From assembly GCF_954871325.1 (NCBI RefSeq), contig NC_088775.1, positions 77,601,561 through 77,665,560 on the forward strand: a DNA stretch of 64,000 bases, in the 5' to 3' direction. Made by a program: the position numbers and the translations under genes. Below, piece after piece: positions 47,674-57,204 of this stretch. Each line of letters opens with the position of its first letter. Positions within the stretch are counted from its first letter, which is position 1. The notes under the pieces were generated by a model. That model saw only the letters and a list, made by a program, of their open reading frames with translations, was not told where the DNA came from and did no database searches. This DNA is from Gordionus sp. m RMFG-2023. Its lineage: Eukaryota; Nematomorpha; Gordioida; Chordodea; Parachordodidae.

Positions 47674-48684
47674 CAGCTCCTGGAGCGCCGCTACATTTTT
47701 TCAAAAACACCTGGAGCGCCCCGCGGGAGCTAGCTCCTTTTAGGGCTGGAGTAGAGGAGCGCCGCTCCACCGCTTCTTTAAATTTAAGGTATAAATTAAA
47801 TTATTTTTTAATTATTAATAATATTTGTTAATTAAAATTCAATAAAAAAGAAATTTTATTTAATTTAAATTTATCCATTATTAAATGTTTACCGAGTTTT
47901 ATATTGGTTTTTCATCTAATCATTTTAATATTAAACATCAAGTTTTCCTTTTTATATTGAAAATTTTTGGAAAATCTTTAAGTCATATTAATATTCATTT
48001 TATTGATATATAATAAAAAATAGTTTTAGATATTATGGATTTTGAGATCATAGATGAAGATTTCATTTCCATCATACAAAAAATATTTTAAACTTCTAAA
48101 AGATGTTGATCCAAATGATCAAACAAATTTAAGAGCAAAATGTCTTTTGTGTTTAAATAAAACTATTTCATTTTCAAGAGCAGCTTCAATCTAAAAAAGC
48201 ATCTAAAAGTAAAAAATCTTTCTTTTAAATACAAATTAATTTGGAAGGTTTTTTTGGATTTCATGAAATTGATCACCAGGAAGATAATATATTGGACAAA
48301 TATTTTTTAAATAATGATACCAAAATTACTATTTTTGATAAATTCCCTGAAAAATATCTTTATAAAATACAATACCCTGCTTCCCTCTTCTAGTGCTCCT
48401 GTGGAGTGCCTATTTAGTATTGCAAAACAGGTCTTAGAGGAGAGGCGTGGATGTTTGTTAAATTCTAATTTAGAAAATTTATTACTTTTAAAAGCTAATA
48501 AAAGGTTATAAATATTTTGATATACCATTTAATATAAATAAAGCTTTTTGATAAAAAAAATATGATTTTGTTTCGTATACCTTCTAAAAAAATGAAAAAC
48601 AAAGGAGCGGTTATGGAGTGGCACTCCATTAATTGGAGCGGGAGCTAGCTCCTTTTAAAAATGTAGTAGCCGTTAACAACTCTG
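47674..48684 (+). mobile_element. Internally deleted hAT element (1011 bp)
   Basis: The right end, read inward, is CAGAGTTGTTAACGG (closing at 48684), the same start as the 41289 hAT. The left end begins CAGCTCCTGGAGC at 47674. Flanks agaggtgg (47666-47673) and ggaggtgg (48685-48692) are an 8-bp duplication with one change. Both ends are rich in ggagcgcc and ggagctagctcc palindromic words. Between them remain a degraded BED finger start near 48090-48210 and a clean hATC block (48380-48510: SSSAPVECLFSIAKQVLEER), while the catalytic middle is missing. Confidence 0.82.
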
Positions 48685-48699
48685 GGAGGTGGTAAATAT

Positions 48700-49150
48700 T
48701 TACTATTCATTTTCATGTCATATTTGTAATGAATCAGTTATTTTTGAATATATTTAAAGCTGCAATGGCGAAGCTTAAGTCTATAAAAAAATGGCCACCT
48801 GGCTGCGGGCGGCCTCGGGCAAAAATTTTTAAATCATAGAATAAAGTTTTATAGAGTAAATAACTGTATTTTTTAATGTTAAGCCTTTAAGATAAAAAGA
48901 ATAATAGAGTTCCATATACATAAGGCTGGGCTAGACTAATGATTAACAAATGTAATATATTAAAACTATATTACTTTAAAAAAAAAATGATTTAGATCAC
49001 ATGCATTATATTATTTCTTCCGGGTTAAAGGGGCTCTATCACATAAGGCTATAAATTTTTGTATTACTTGAATTGAAATATTACTTTTTTTAATTATAAT
49101 TTTGTATTTGTCCTAAGGTAAAAATCAATGGTTCTAGAATTTTTAGATAT
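48700..49150. other. Intergenic, no gene seen
   Basis: AT-rich; only a short gcctcgggc patch near 48800 departs from the background. Confidence 0.4.
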
Positions 49151-49163
49151 TCCTCTACAAATT

Positions 49164-49620
49164 CTAATGTCTATTTAAAGTTTTCCTATTTCTTTTTCCC
49201 AATTTTAATCGATAATTTATTATCATAAATAATGCATCTGATAAACTACCTATCTTGTTGGATATGGAACCGCAGGTTACCGCCTTCGGCAGATTACGAT
49301 CTGCCTGAGAAAATTTACCCAGTGCTGAATGATGTAGTTTTGACATGGATAGTTCTGTTGTTATAACCATGCTCACTGTGTGGCAAGCATTATAATGATA
49401 TGGTAAGTCAATCTTAAAATCTTGATCAAAATTTGCTAACAAAAATGAGGATGTACATATTTTTCATAATTCCTCCTTTATAAGATTAGTTCTTGTTTTT
49501 ATGAAAGTTATGATAAAAATTACTGCCATACTCTGGTAATGAATAAAATGTGTTTTCTAAGTTATATTCATCTTCATTCAAATCGGCAAGTTTCATACTG
49601 CCACAACCACTAAGCGCCAT
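49164..49620 (-). CDS. Candidate two-exon host gene, 122 aa
   Basis: Exon 1 (49620-49524) starts at ATG in a good context (cttcgcaATGGC) and reads MALSGCGSMKLADLNEDEYN, then ENTFYSLPEYG. An 88-nt intron (gtaatt ... tttgttag) leads to exon 2 (49435-49164), which keeps the frame: NFDQDFKIDLPYHYNACHT, then VTCGSISNKIGSLSDALFM, ending in a basic tail, KLGKRNRKTLNRH, and TAG. Total 369 nt including stop. Composition is mixed and the coding part is much richer in G+C than its flanks. There is no transmembrane segment or signal peptide, and no mobile-element motif. I do not recognise the family. The opposite strand is only briefly open. Transcript evidence is lacking. Confidence 0.6.
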
Positions 49621-49639
49621 TGCGAAGTGTGTAACTTTA

Positions 49640-50315
49640 TTGCAAAAATATAATATTCATATTTCCATCTTTTCAGCTATCTTTTTATAAATATATGTTT
49701 ATATAGCCAATACTCCTCTTTAGAGTGAAATAATGATTTCCTACCAACTATATCCAAATCCCTTTTTCTATTGGATTCAACCAATAGTAAGGATTCCATC
49801 ATATATTTAAATGTTTAATATAAAATAAAAAAATTTAATACTTAAAATTGAATAAAAATTAAATTTAAAAAATTGCTGTATAGAACCATAAATAGAAATG
49901 CAATTACTTTGATTTTATAATTCAGTTGTTTGTTTTTTTTTAATTTATATATATGCGCTATATTTTTATAACCGTTAATTGTTTTTTATATGACTTCGTT
50001 TTTTAATAATAAACTCAAAATATTTTTTAAAAAATTTTTATTCAGATTTTTGTAAAAATAAAAAAGTATTTAGCATGTAATATATTAATGACTCAAGATT
50101 ACTTATAATTTTTATTCGGATTACAAGTGTTATATTAATAATAATTTATAAAGTTATATTTTTTAATTTAAAAAAACGTTACTACCCATCCCTGATACAT
50201 CTTACTTTTTTCATTAAAAATGGGTGAATTCGCACACGTTCATCAACTCTTCTCTAATGAAAATATAATCTGCTTATATGCAAGCAAGTGTATATATGTA
50301 TTTATCAACATATTT
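49640..50315. other. Intergenic, no gene seen
   Basis: AT-rich sequence up to the 5' truncation point of the LINE. Nothing recognised. Confidence 0.4.
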
Positions 50316-50319
50316 ATTT

Positions 50320-51285
50320 TAATTGAGAGATAAAGTTAGTAAATGGAAGATGACTATGGAAGCAAAGGGCCTGAAAATGAATGCATCAAAAACAAAGGTG
50401 ATGATTGGTGGGGAAAATCTAAAGATAGAAGAATCAGGTAAGTGGCCTTGTGGTGTATGTGGGAAAGGAGTTGCTAGGAATTCTATCCAATGCACCAGAT
50501 GCCAGAAATGGGTACATAAAAGATATAGCGGGAAAAAAGGCAGTTTGATGTTAGAAAGAATGACCTTTATTTGTAAAACATGCATGAAAGGGATGCATAA
50601 TAATGATAACCTAAAAAATGGTGGTCTGGATATTGGCAATGGGTTAACCCTAGAAAAAGTGGATAAGTTTTGTTATTTAGGTGATATGCTAAACGCAGAT
50701 GGTGGTGTAGATTCTGCTATTGTTGCAAGGATCAGACAAGCTTGGAAGAAGTTCAGAGAGATGTCGTCTATTCTTACAAATAAAAAAGTTTCTCTGAAGT
50801 TAAAGGGGAAAGTTTACGTAAGCTGTGTGAGGAGTTGTTTAGTTTATGGCGGTGAAACATGGGCAATGAAAGCAATTCACGAAGCCAAATTAGAAAGAAC
50901 AGAGATGAGGATGGTTAGATGGATGTGTGGGGTATCTCTGAGAGAGAGAAAAACTAGCAAGGAATTGCGAGCAAGATTAGGTATAGAAATGATTGGTATG
51001 GTAATGTGACGAAATAGACTAAGATGGTTTGGGCATGTGGAACGTATGACAAGAGATGACTGGGTAAAGAGATGCACAATGATGGAAGTAGAAGGATCAA
51101 GACCTAGAGGAAGACCCAAGATGACGTGGACAAATGTGATAGCGGCGGATATGAGAGGCTTGAATCTTACAAGTATTGATGCTCAGGACCGTCAAAAATG
51201 GAAAAAAAAATCAGAGGGAAAACTGGCCTACCCTAAAACCTGGAAATCGCCATAAAACGGAGAAGAAGAAGAAGATAAAGAAACA
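50320..51285 (+). pseudogene. RTE-like LINE 3' fragment with PHD-like zinc finger
   Basis: A 5'-truncated plus-strand reading frame starts inside the RT thumb (KGLKMNASKTKVMIGG). It continues through a PHD-like C4HC3 finger: CGVC, CTRC, WVHKR, then CKTC. The Cys normally after WVHKR is Tyr here. Next come FCYLGDMLNADGGVDSAI, CLVYGGETWAMK, RLRWFGHVERM and RPRGRPKMTWTNV, ending at TAA 51253. A single TGA at 51007, just before RNRLRWFG, interrupts an otherwise continuous frame and looks like a CGA-to-TGA change. The 3' end carries a short GAA repeat (51262-51275), as usual for RTE-clade LINEs. There is no endonuclease or RT palm in this truncated copy, which looks recent. Confidence 0.85.
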
Positions 51286-51289
51286 AATC

Positions 51290-51670
51290 TGTGTATTTTA
51301 TGGCAAAATATTTTTTGTTTCAATTTTTTCTATTTATTATAATAGTTTATTATAACTTTATATTATAATTATTTTTAATATAAAAATTGGTACCCATTGC
51401 ACCTATTTTTTTTTAATAGGTCATATTTTTTAAAGCCAATGCACTGTTTTAATATCAATTTTAAATATAGCTGCAGACTTTCTCACGAGGATATAGGATT
51501 AGATTTTTTTTAAGAGAAAATTATAATAGTGAAATAAAATATCGTAATATATGATTTTCAACACAGAATATAACATCAATACGATTTACTCAAACTAAAC
51601 ACAATAGGTCATTATAAAATGTGAATTCAAAAGTTTACAAGAGTTAATAATCGAGTCTATTTGTGCCAAT
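51290..51670. other. Intergenic, no gene seen
   Basis: AT-rich LINE flank without supportable features. Confidence 0.4.
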
Positions 51671-51675
51671 GCATA

Positions 51676-51846
51676 TTAGGCAGAGATTTTTAATGTTTTT
51701 TTATAAATATAATTTTCAATTACTTTACACTCTGCTGTGTCGTTTATCAAAATATGCCCATTATTATAGGAACTCTTGACCCTTATCTCTGTGGAAGGGA
51801 TGACATGGTTAAAATGATAATTAGGATCATTACAAGAAGCTAGCAT
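51676..51846 (-). CDS. Candidate small gene or 3' exon, 56 aa from ATG
   Basis: The minus-strand frame from ATG at 51846 reads MLASCNDPNYHFNHVIPSTE, then SYNNGHILINDTAECKVIEN, and ends KTLKISA with TAA. The frame stays open upstream to about 51897 (RIGGTFSFSDD), where an accag could be an acceptor, so this may be a last exon rather than a whole gene. G+C and residue mix stand out from the flanks. The product is unrecognised. Confidence 0.3.
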   Translation of the reverse strand: MLASCNDPNYHFNHVIPSTEIRVKSSYNNGHILINDTAECKVIENYIYKKTLKISA

Positions 51847-51899
51847 GTCATCAGAAAACGAGAATGTTCCTCCTATCCTTTTTGTCTGGTTTATTTGTG

Positions 51900-52695
51900 A
51901 TATTTAAAAATTAGTATATAATATTGAATTTATTTATATAGCAGCTTTTGTTGGACTGGGCTTGGAAAATATTTTTATAAATTATATTGGGTTGGGCTTG
52001 GGGAAAATTATGAGCTTGAACGTTTGATAATTTTTTTATTATTAACTATGGGTCAGACATTGGCCTAAAACAAGTTATTTTGTAGGCCTGGGCTCGGCCT
52101 GATCAAAAAACCATGGCCCATGAAAATCTGATTTTTATTGTATTTTTAAATTCATTATGAATATTTAAATATTTTATTTCAGTTCTCAGCTACCAAAATT
52201 ATTATGATCTTTCATTCAGCTTGGATGAATTTTTCAAAATTATTATGACTTTGTACTTTACCTGGGAATTTTTTTTAATATTAAATATTATGTATAAATG
52301 ATCAGTAAATTTAACATATTGGTATTATCAAGTAAAAGCTTTAAATTTATTCTTACTCAAACCATAGTATTTAGTCTTAGTTTTAATGGATCGAACCTGG
52401 CCTGAAGGGGGGAGGGGGTAAAAAGAATAAAATTGGATATAATTTTCAAATAACAGGTAACATCTAGCATAAATATAAGAAGAAAATTCTTATTCCCCGT
52501 CATTTTTGACGGGCTATCTACTAGTAATTATATAAAAATCAAATATATTGAAATAAAGAAATGAAAAGTGTGTCATAAATGGGATATCTATGAGTACACA
52601 GAATATGAAAATTAAAACTATGCAAAAAAGAAAATATATTAAAAAAATGATAATAAAATAAATTTTTATTGAACATGTAATTGAGATCACCAAGT
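51900..52695. repeat. Decayed hAT-like repeat with gggcttgg words
   Basis: The region 51945-52110 has repeated ggactgggcttgg, gggttgggcttgg and cctgggctcggcctg words, the same type as 22575-22640. Ends are not definable. The rest of the stretch is AT-rich without genes. Confidence 0.4.
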
Positions 52696-52702
52696 ATATT
52701 AA

Positions 52703-53967
52703 CCCTTCAATACTCCTGTGAAAAAATGAGATAATTGCTCTAGTTGGAGTTTAATAGACCCTAATTTCAAATGTATATATCTCCATTTGTATTCATTATT
52801 TTGGTTTAATATTTGGATATAATAAAACTTCGTTAAACTTGATAAAATATTTATTTATTTTAATTTATTATACTTAGATTAAAGATGATGTAAATAATTA
52901 TAATTTGTACTTAAATTTTCTAAAAAATATGCTAACTTATTTTTAATTTTAAATATTAAATTGAAAAAATAATTTATCTATCATATCATCATTATAATTC
53001 ATTATTTTGATATTCATTCTTCAATTTTTATATGGCTATGTAGCAACATTTCAATATAAAACAAGATTTACACTAATACTACTTCAAACATAAAAAATAT
53101 AGGACATTGAAATATCATAATTTTGACATGTAAACCATTTATCACATAAAATATTAATTTAGGTAAAAATAAATAATTTATAACTTGCTCCTAAACATAA
53201 TTCTTATTTCAAGGACACATACTAAACCTTCCTCTTGAGTTGATAAGATTTCTATTTCTTTGCCTAATATATTGCAGATTCTTTCAAAAGTCAGGGCGTT
53301 CTGAGAATTTTTGTTTACTTCTAAATATGGCTTAATAAGTTCCATTCATATTTTTTAAATTATATTAATTCTTATATTGGATATTTGTGCTTGCTATATT
53401 ATGTAAATTAATTGATATGTTTAGAAGTGTGTAAAAAATTGTTAGGGCCCATCGATTTGACCTTCTTAAAATTGAATAATTTTTTGACATTCAATCAACC
53501 ATATCTAGCCTACCTTCAGCCATATTATAAAATGTTATAATTTCAGGTTTGCTTGGGTCATTTGTAACAACATTTTTATTATGGTGGAAAGTTTATAGTG
53601 TCATGACATCCTTTTCTTAATTTGGATATGATAATAATGTTATTTTTCATATTCAACTCAAATATATGAAAAATGATATTACATTATAATTTTATTAAAT
53701 TTACTTTCAGAATCTGAAAAATCATAAGATAAATAAATTTGGAAAATGAATTACATATTTACTCTGGTGGGGTCTCACAAACCCCAATCAGTCATAAAAT
53801 GCTTAACTTTTAAAACTACTCAATCAAAATATGTGAAATTTGGAAAGATTATAAGATATATTTGATGAAGTTACTGATGATTCCAGATCATAATAATTAA
53901 TCATATTCATGTAATATAAATTATAGCAAGCCTGGGGTCTCATGTACCCCACAGAAGTATTGAAGGG
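52703..53967 (-). mobile_element. piggyBac-like element, internally deleted (1265 bp)
   Basis: Terminal inverted repeats CCCTTCAATACTYCTGTG lie at both ends and are flanked by TTAA (52699-52702 and 53968-53971), the piggyBac target. Repeated ggggtctca and accccac words near 53765 and 53935 are typical subterminal motifs. Minus-strand remnants of the transposase C-terminal half are readable between about 53585 and 53178: NDPSKPEIITFYNMAEGRLD, then SKNYSILRRSNRWALTIFYT and a later ELIKPYLEVNKN block. In the family these correspond to the region around the last catalytic Asp and the C-terminus. The N-terminal two thirds is missing. A TGA lies after LDMVD and a frame change follows. Confidence 0.85.
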
Positions 53968-54141
53968 TTAATTGCAACTATATTAATACAATAAAAATTA
54001 ATTCCAGATTTAATAGTTAACAAATTATGAATAATAAGGGTTCACTAATCTAAAAAAGTTAACTCTCATCCCCAAAATATTATTCTTATTGACATTATCC
54101 TTCATATCAACTGAGATAAATCTGATTAATATCATTATTAT

Positions 54142-55224
54142 CTATAATATAAAAACCATTAGGTTCATTTGTTTATGATGAAGTTCAATATATTCTGACC
54201 AATATCCTGAAGTTTGTAGATTTCTACATAAATTTGTAATCTGCATTTTATGCTAAATATTTATAAAAAAATTTATTAATAAATATAAATATTTCTCACA
54301 TAATCTCTTAGTGATTTGTTCTTTTTAATTTTTGAGATTTTTTTGTGTTTTAGGTTTTCATTTTTCTTAGACTTAACTAATGTTTCTTCCAAGGATAAAA
54401 CAATAGCAGTTAATGGTGAATTATAAAAGTTTTGTCCAAAACAAAGATGAGGAAATAAAAAATTCAAGTCTAAAATGTAATTTATTATCATAAAAATGTT
54501 ATTAATTTGTTACCATATTTTATTAATTCTGGACAGTTATAAATTTTACACTGAATATATATGTTATCATTAGAGGCAAACTGTTTTGTGATATATTGTT
54601 TCTCATACTATGTTTAAAATATAGATTAATAAATAAATATTATTAATACATAATTCAGGTAAGTTTCTGCTAAGAAGATAGTTAATACTTGATGATCAAA
54701 TGGCAATTTAATATTATATATATTTTCCATTGCAGTCATAATTTTATATGTGATAGCAGGTTTTGACACATTATTATTTAAATCATTAGGTGTTAAATTA
54801 GTTTCATTTCTAATAATCATATCTAAATCATTTTTTATGTCAATTTTTTTTCCTTTTTTCAATTTTTTAGCATTGTCAATACTCTCCTTAAGTCCTATTA
54901 AACCGGGTAATGGAAATCTAGGATCTTTAAATCCAACATGCCCTAAACTAAAATCTGGCCATAAAAAAGGAATATGAACTAAATAAAAAAATTAAATGTG
55001 TGATGTAATACTAGATTACTTTTATAATTCGAGTATGATCTGAATGCAGTATACTGAAAATTTTGATTTTTTGCTAAAATGGTTCTTTTTATATTTAAAC
55101 CTTTTTGTTTGTAAAATATATATCTATTGAAGTCATTGTAAGCATTATTAAATGCACTCAATTTCGTAATATTCCTTAATTCTTTTATATTGAATTCATT
55201 CAATACATTAATCAAAGTCCACAT
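54142..55224 (-). CDS. Host protein-coding gene, five exons, 279 aa, family unknown
   Basis: Exons 55224-55020, 54978-54650, 54550-54514, 54469-54300 and 54240-54142 join through four canonical GT-AG introns of 41, 99, 44 and 59 nt. Each junction preserves phase, giving 840 nt with no internal stop. The N-terminus, MWTLINVLNEFNIKELRN, continues through a basic/aromatic stretch, FRSYSNYK, possibly a mitochondrial presequence (inference). Exon 2 holds the most distinctive block, PFLWPDFSLGHVGFKDPRFP followed by LPGLIGLK, and later LPFDHQVLTIFLAETYLN. Exon 4 has LFPHLCFGQNFYNSPLTAIV and a Lys-rich segment; exon 5 has LCRNLQTSGYWSEYIELHH. An in-frame TGA lies just upstream of the ATG. No transmembrane helix or mobile-element motif is seen. 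I cannot name the family. The piggyBac-like element lies about 170 bp beyond the stop. Confidence 0.75.
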
Positions 55225-55229
55225 AAAAT

Positions 55230-55930
55230 ATTTTCAGGTGATTTACCAAATCTCAAGGATGCATTTCAGAGAAATCTTTATCAGCTGTTTTGCCGATTAT
55301 ACTACAATTATTTTTGTATTAAATAGAAAACTCATTTTATTTTCATTTTCAACCAATATTAATATTTTAGTAATAAATATATTAATTTTTTTAAAGCCAG
55401 CAATCAAATTTTATACTAACCAGTGATGGTGAGTAGACCGATTTTATTGTTTTTACCATAGTTTGGATAAAACTGTGGGGTTTCACCTATACAATATTAT
55501 ATTTCGGTTCAATCTTTGCAACAGGTCTTTAATTTGGTTTGGTTTTGACCGAAAAACATGAATCTATTTTTTATTATAGATTGTATTATGTTTTTATCAT
55601 TATTATATTACATTCGTATTTCAATTAATTATATGAATAGTTTTTTAAAAAAAATCTAATTTTAATGAATTTAAACTCTTATTCTAATATAAATATATCT
55701 ATTGCTAAAGAGGCTTCATTTTCTCTTCTTTTATTTTGTTATTATAAGTGAAAATAAATGTTTTAGAAACTTAATTCATATAAATATTTTAAATAAACTT
55801 TAAAACCAGACTCAATCCAGATCTCGTTCAATCTGGGTTTTGCACTGTTAATTCCGATTTGATTGTCCATAATAGTTCAAAGTTATATAAATGGGTTTAA
55901 TTAAATTAATTCTAGACTGAGATATGACCT
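55230..55930. other. Intergenic, hAT-like words
   Basis: AT-rich, with ttcggttcaatc, ggtttggttttgacc and aatccagatctcg patches typical of old non-autonomous elements. No ends are resolvable. Confidence 0.35.
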
Positions 55931-55944
55931 CTACTAGTCCTAGT

Positions 55945-57192
55945 GACTAGGCGTAGCCAGGGGGGGAGAACAAGGAGAAATTCCCTCCCCCCCTTCAAAA
56001 TTTATCACTTTTTGTAAATATCATTTTTAGCTAAAAAAAATATCCCCCTTAGTCCTCTCCCCACTCCCTGACACTCAAATATGTATGCATATATCTTAAA
56101 TAATAATTTAAAAGAAAGAATGTAAAGTTGATATTTTTTTATAAAACTATTCATCATAATTTATAGATTTTTGGGAAAATAAATTTATAAATATATAAAA
56201 TGAACCAAAAATGTTTTTTAATAATTGGAATATAAGCCAAAGATAAGTCTTAAGACAGAAGTGAAATGTATTATAATTATTAATAATAGCTCCAAAAAAT
56301 TAATAAATAATATAATATATCAAATATAATTTTTTATAAAGTGAGTAATTTTAATTTATTAATCTTAATGAAAGTAAAATATAATTTTAAAACTATTGAT
56401 ATAATTAAATCATAAATTAAAAAAATATTAAAGTACAATACAAACAGTGGAATATTATATGTCGTAGATTTACAGTATATCTAATTATCAAATGACAATC
56501 AAGTAATTTTTACCTATATAGAGAATAATCTATTTTACAGATAACTATAAAATATTGATAAGGACATCAGAAAATATCTTTTAAAGACATTGTGGGATGA
56601 ATAATATGAAAATTAAATTTAATATCTATTTTCTTAAATTAAATAGATGGCGTTAAATAATTGAATGCAAATTGTTGCATATTTAATATCAAGAGGATTG
56701 ATTAATAAAATTTGTTAAATTTTTAACTGTAATATATCTCAAACTGTCAAATATGTCTGTAAAAGTGGAATTTTACCTAGTTATTATAACTAATTCTATA
56801 TAATAGAGTAAAATCAACTATATGACTACTTACTTTTTATAAATAAATTACATATAATTGTTTGGAATAAATTATTACCATGCTTTTATGTTAAGGTATA
56901 TACAATACAAGTAATTTATTAATTTTTATTTGATATTAACTAATAAAAATATATTTCATATAAATTAATAAAAATATATTTCATATAAACTAATAAAAAT
57001 ATATTTCATATTTGTTCCAGGCTTATATTAAAATTTGTAAAAATATTTATGACTATATATAGACTAAAGTAACCCGGCCGAAGGCCAAGGAAAAGCGGGC
57101 CGAAGGCCCGCCCAAAAGGGAGTCAAGGGGCGAAGCCCCCAGTAATTTTTTAATTCCCCCCCCCCCCTTATGAAAATTCTGGCTACGCCTAT
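55945..57192. mobile_element. Non-autonomous TIR element with G/C-tract ends (1248 bp)
   Basis: The shared inverted end TAGGCGTAGCCAG (left at 55948; right as its complement ending at 57191) is followed inward by G runs. The perfect 8-bp duplication gtcctagt flanks it (55937-55944 and 57193-57200). The interior is AT-rich and non-coding, except for a cluster of GC-rich hairpins at 57076-57139 near the right end. Eight-base duplications suggest hAT, but the ends are not the CAGAGTTG type. Confidence 0.82.
57076..57139. other. Three GC-rich palindromes with GAA loops
   Basis: GGCC-GAA-GGCC (57076-57086), GCGGGCC-GAA-GGCCCGC (57095-57111) and GGGGC-GAA-GCCCC (57127-57139) occur within 64 bp in DNA that is otherwise about three-quarters A+T. 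The stems differ but the loop is always GAA, which suggests selection on a structured RNA or single-stranded DNA form. Confidence 0.85.
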
Positions 57193-57204
57193 GTCCTAGT
57201 CAAA

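Noticed and set aside
50319-50639. 106-codon minus-strand frame over the RTE-like LINE
   Set aside because: It is a shadow of the LINE coding strand, which has recognisable domains.
53178-53345. 55-aa minus-strand frame as a host exon
   Set aside because: It lies between the piggyBac-like ends and follows the transposase C-terminal blocks in order, so it is read as part of that element.
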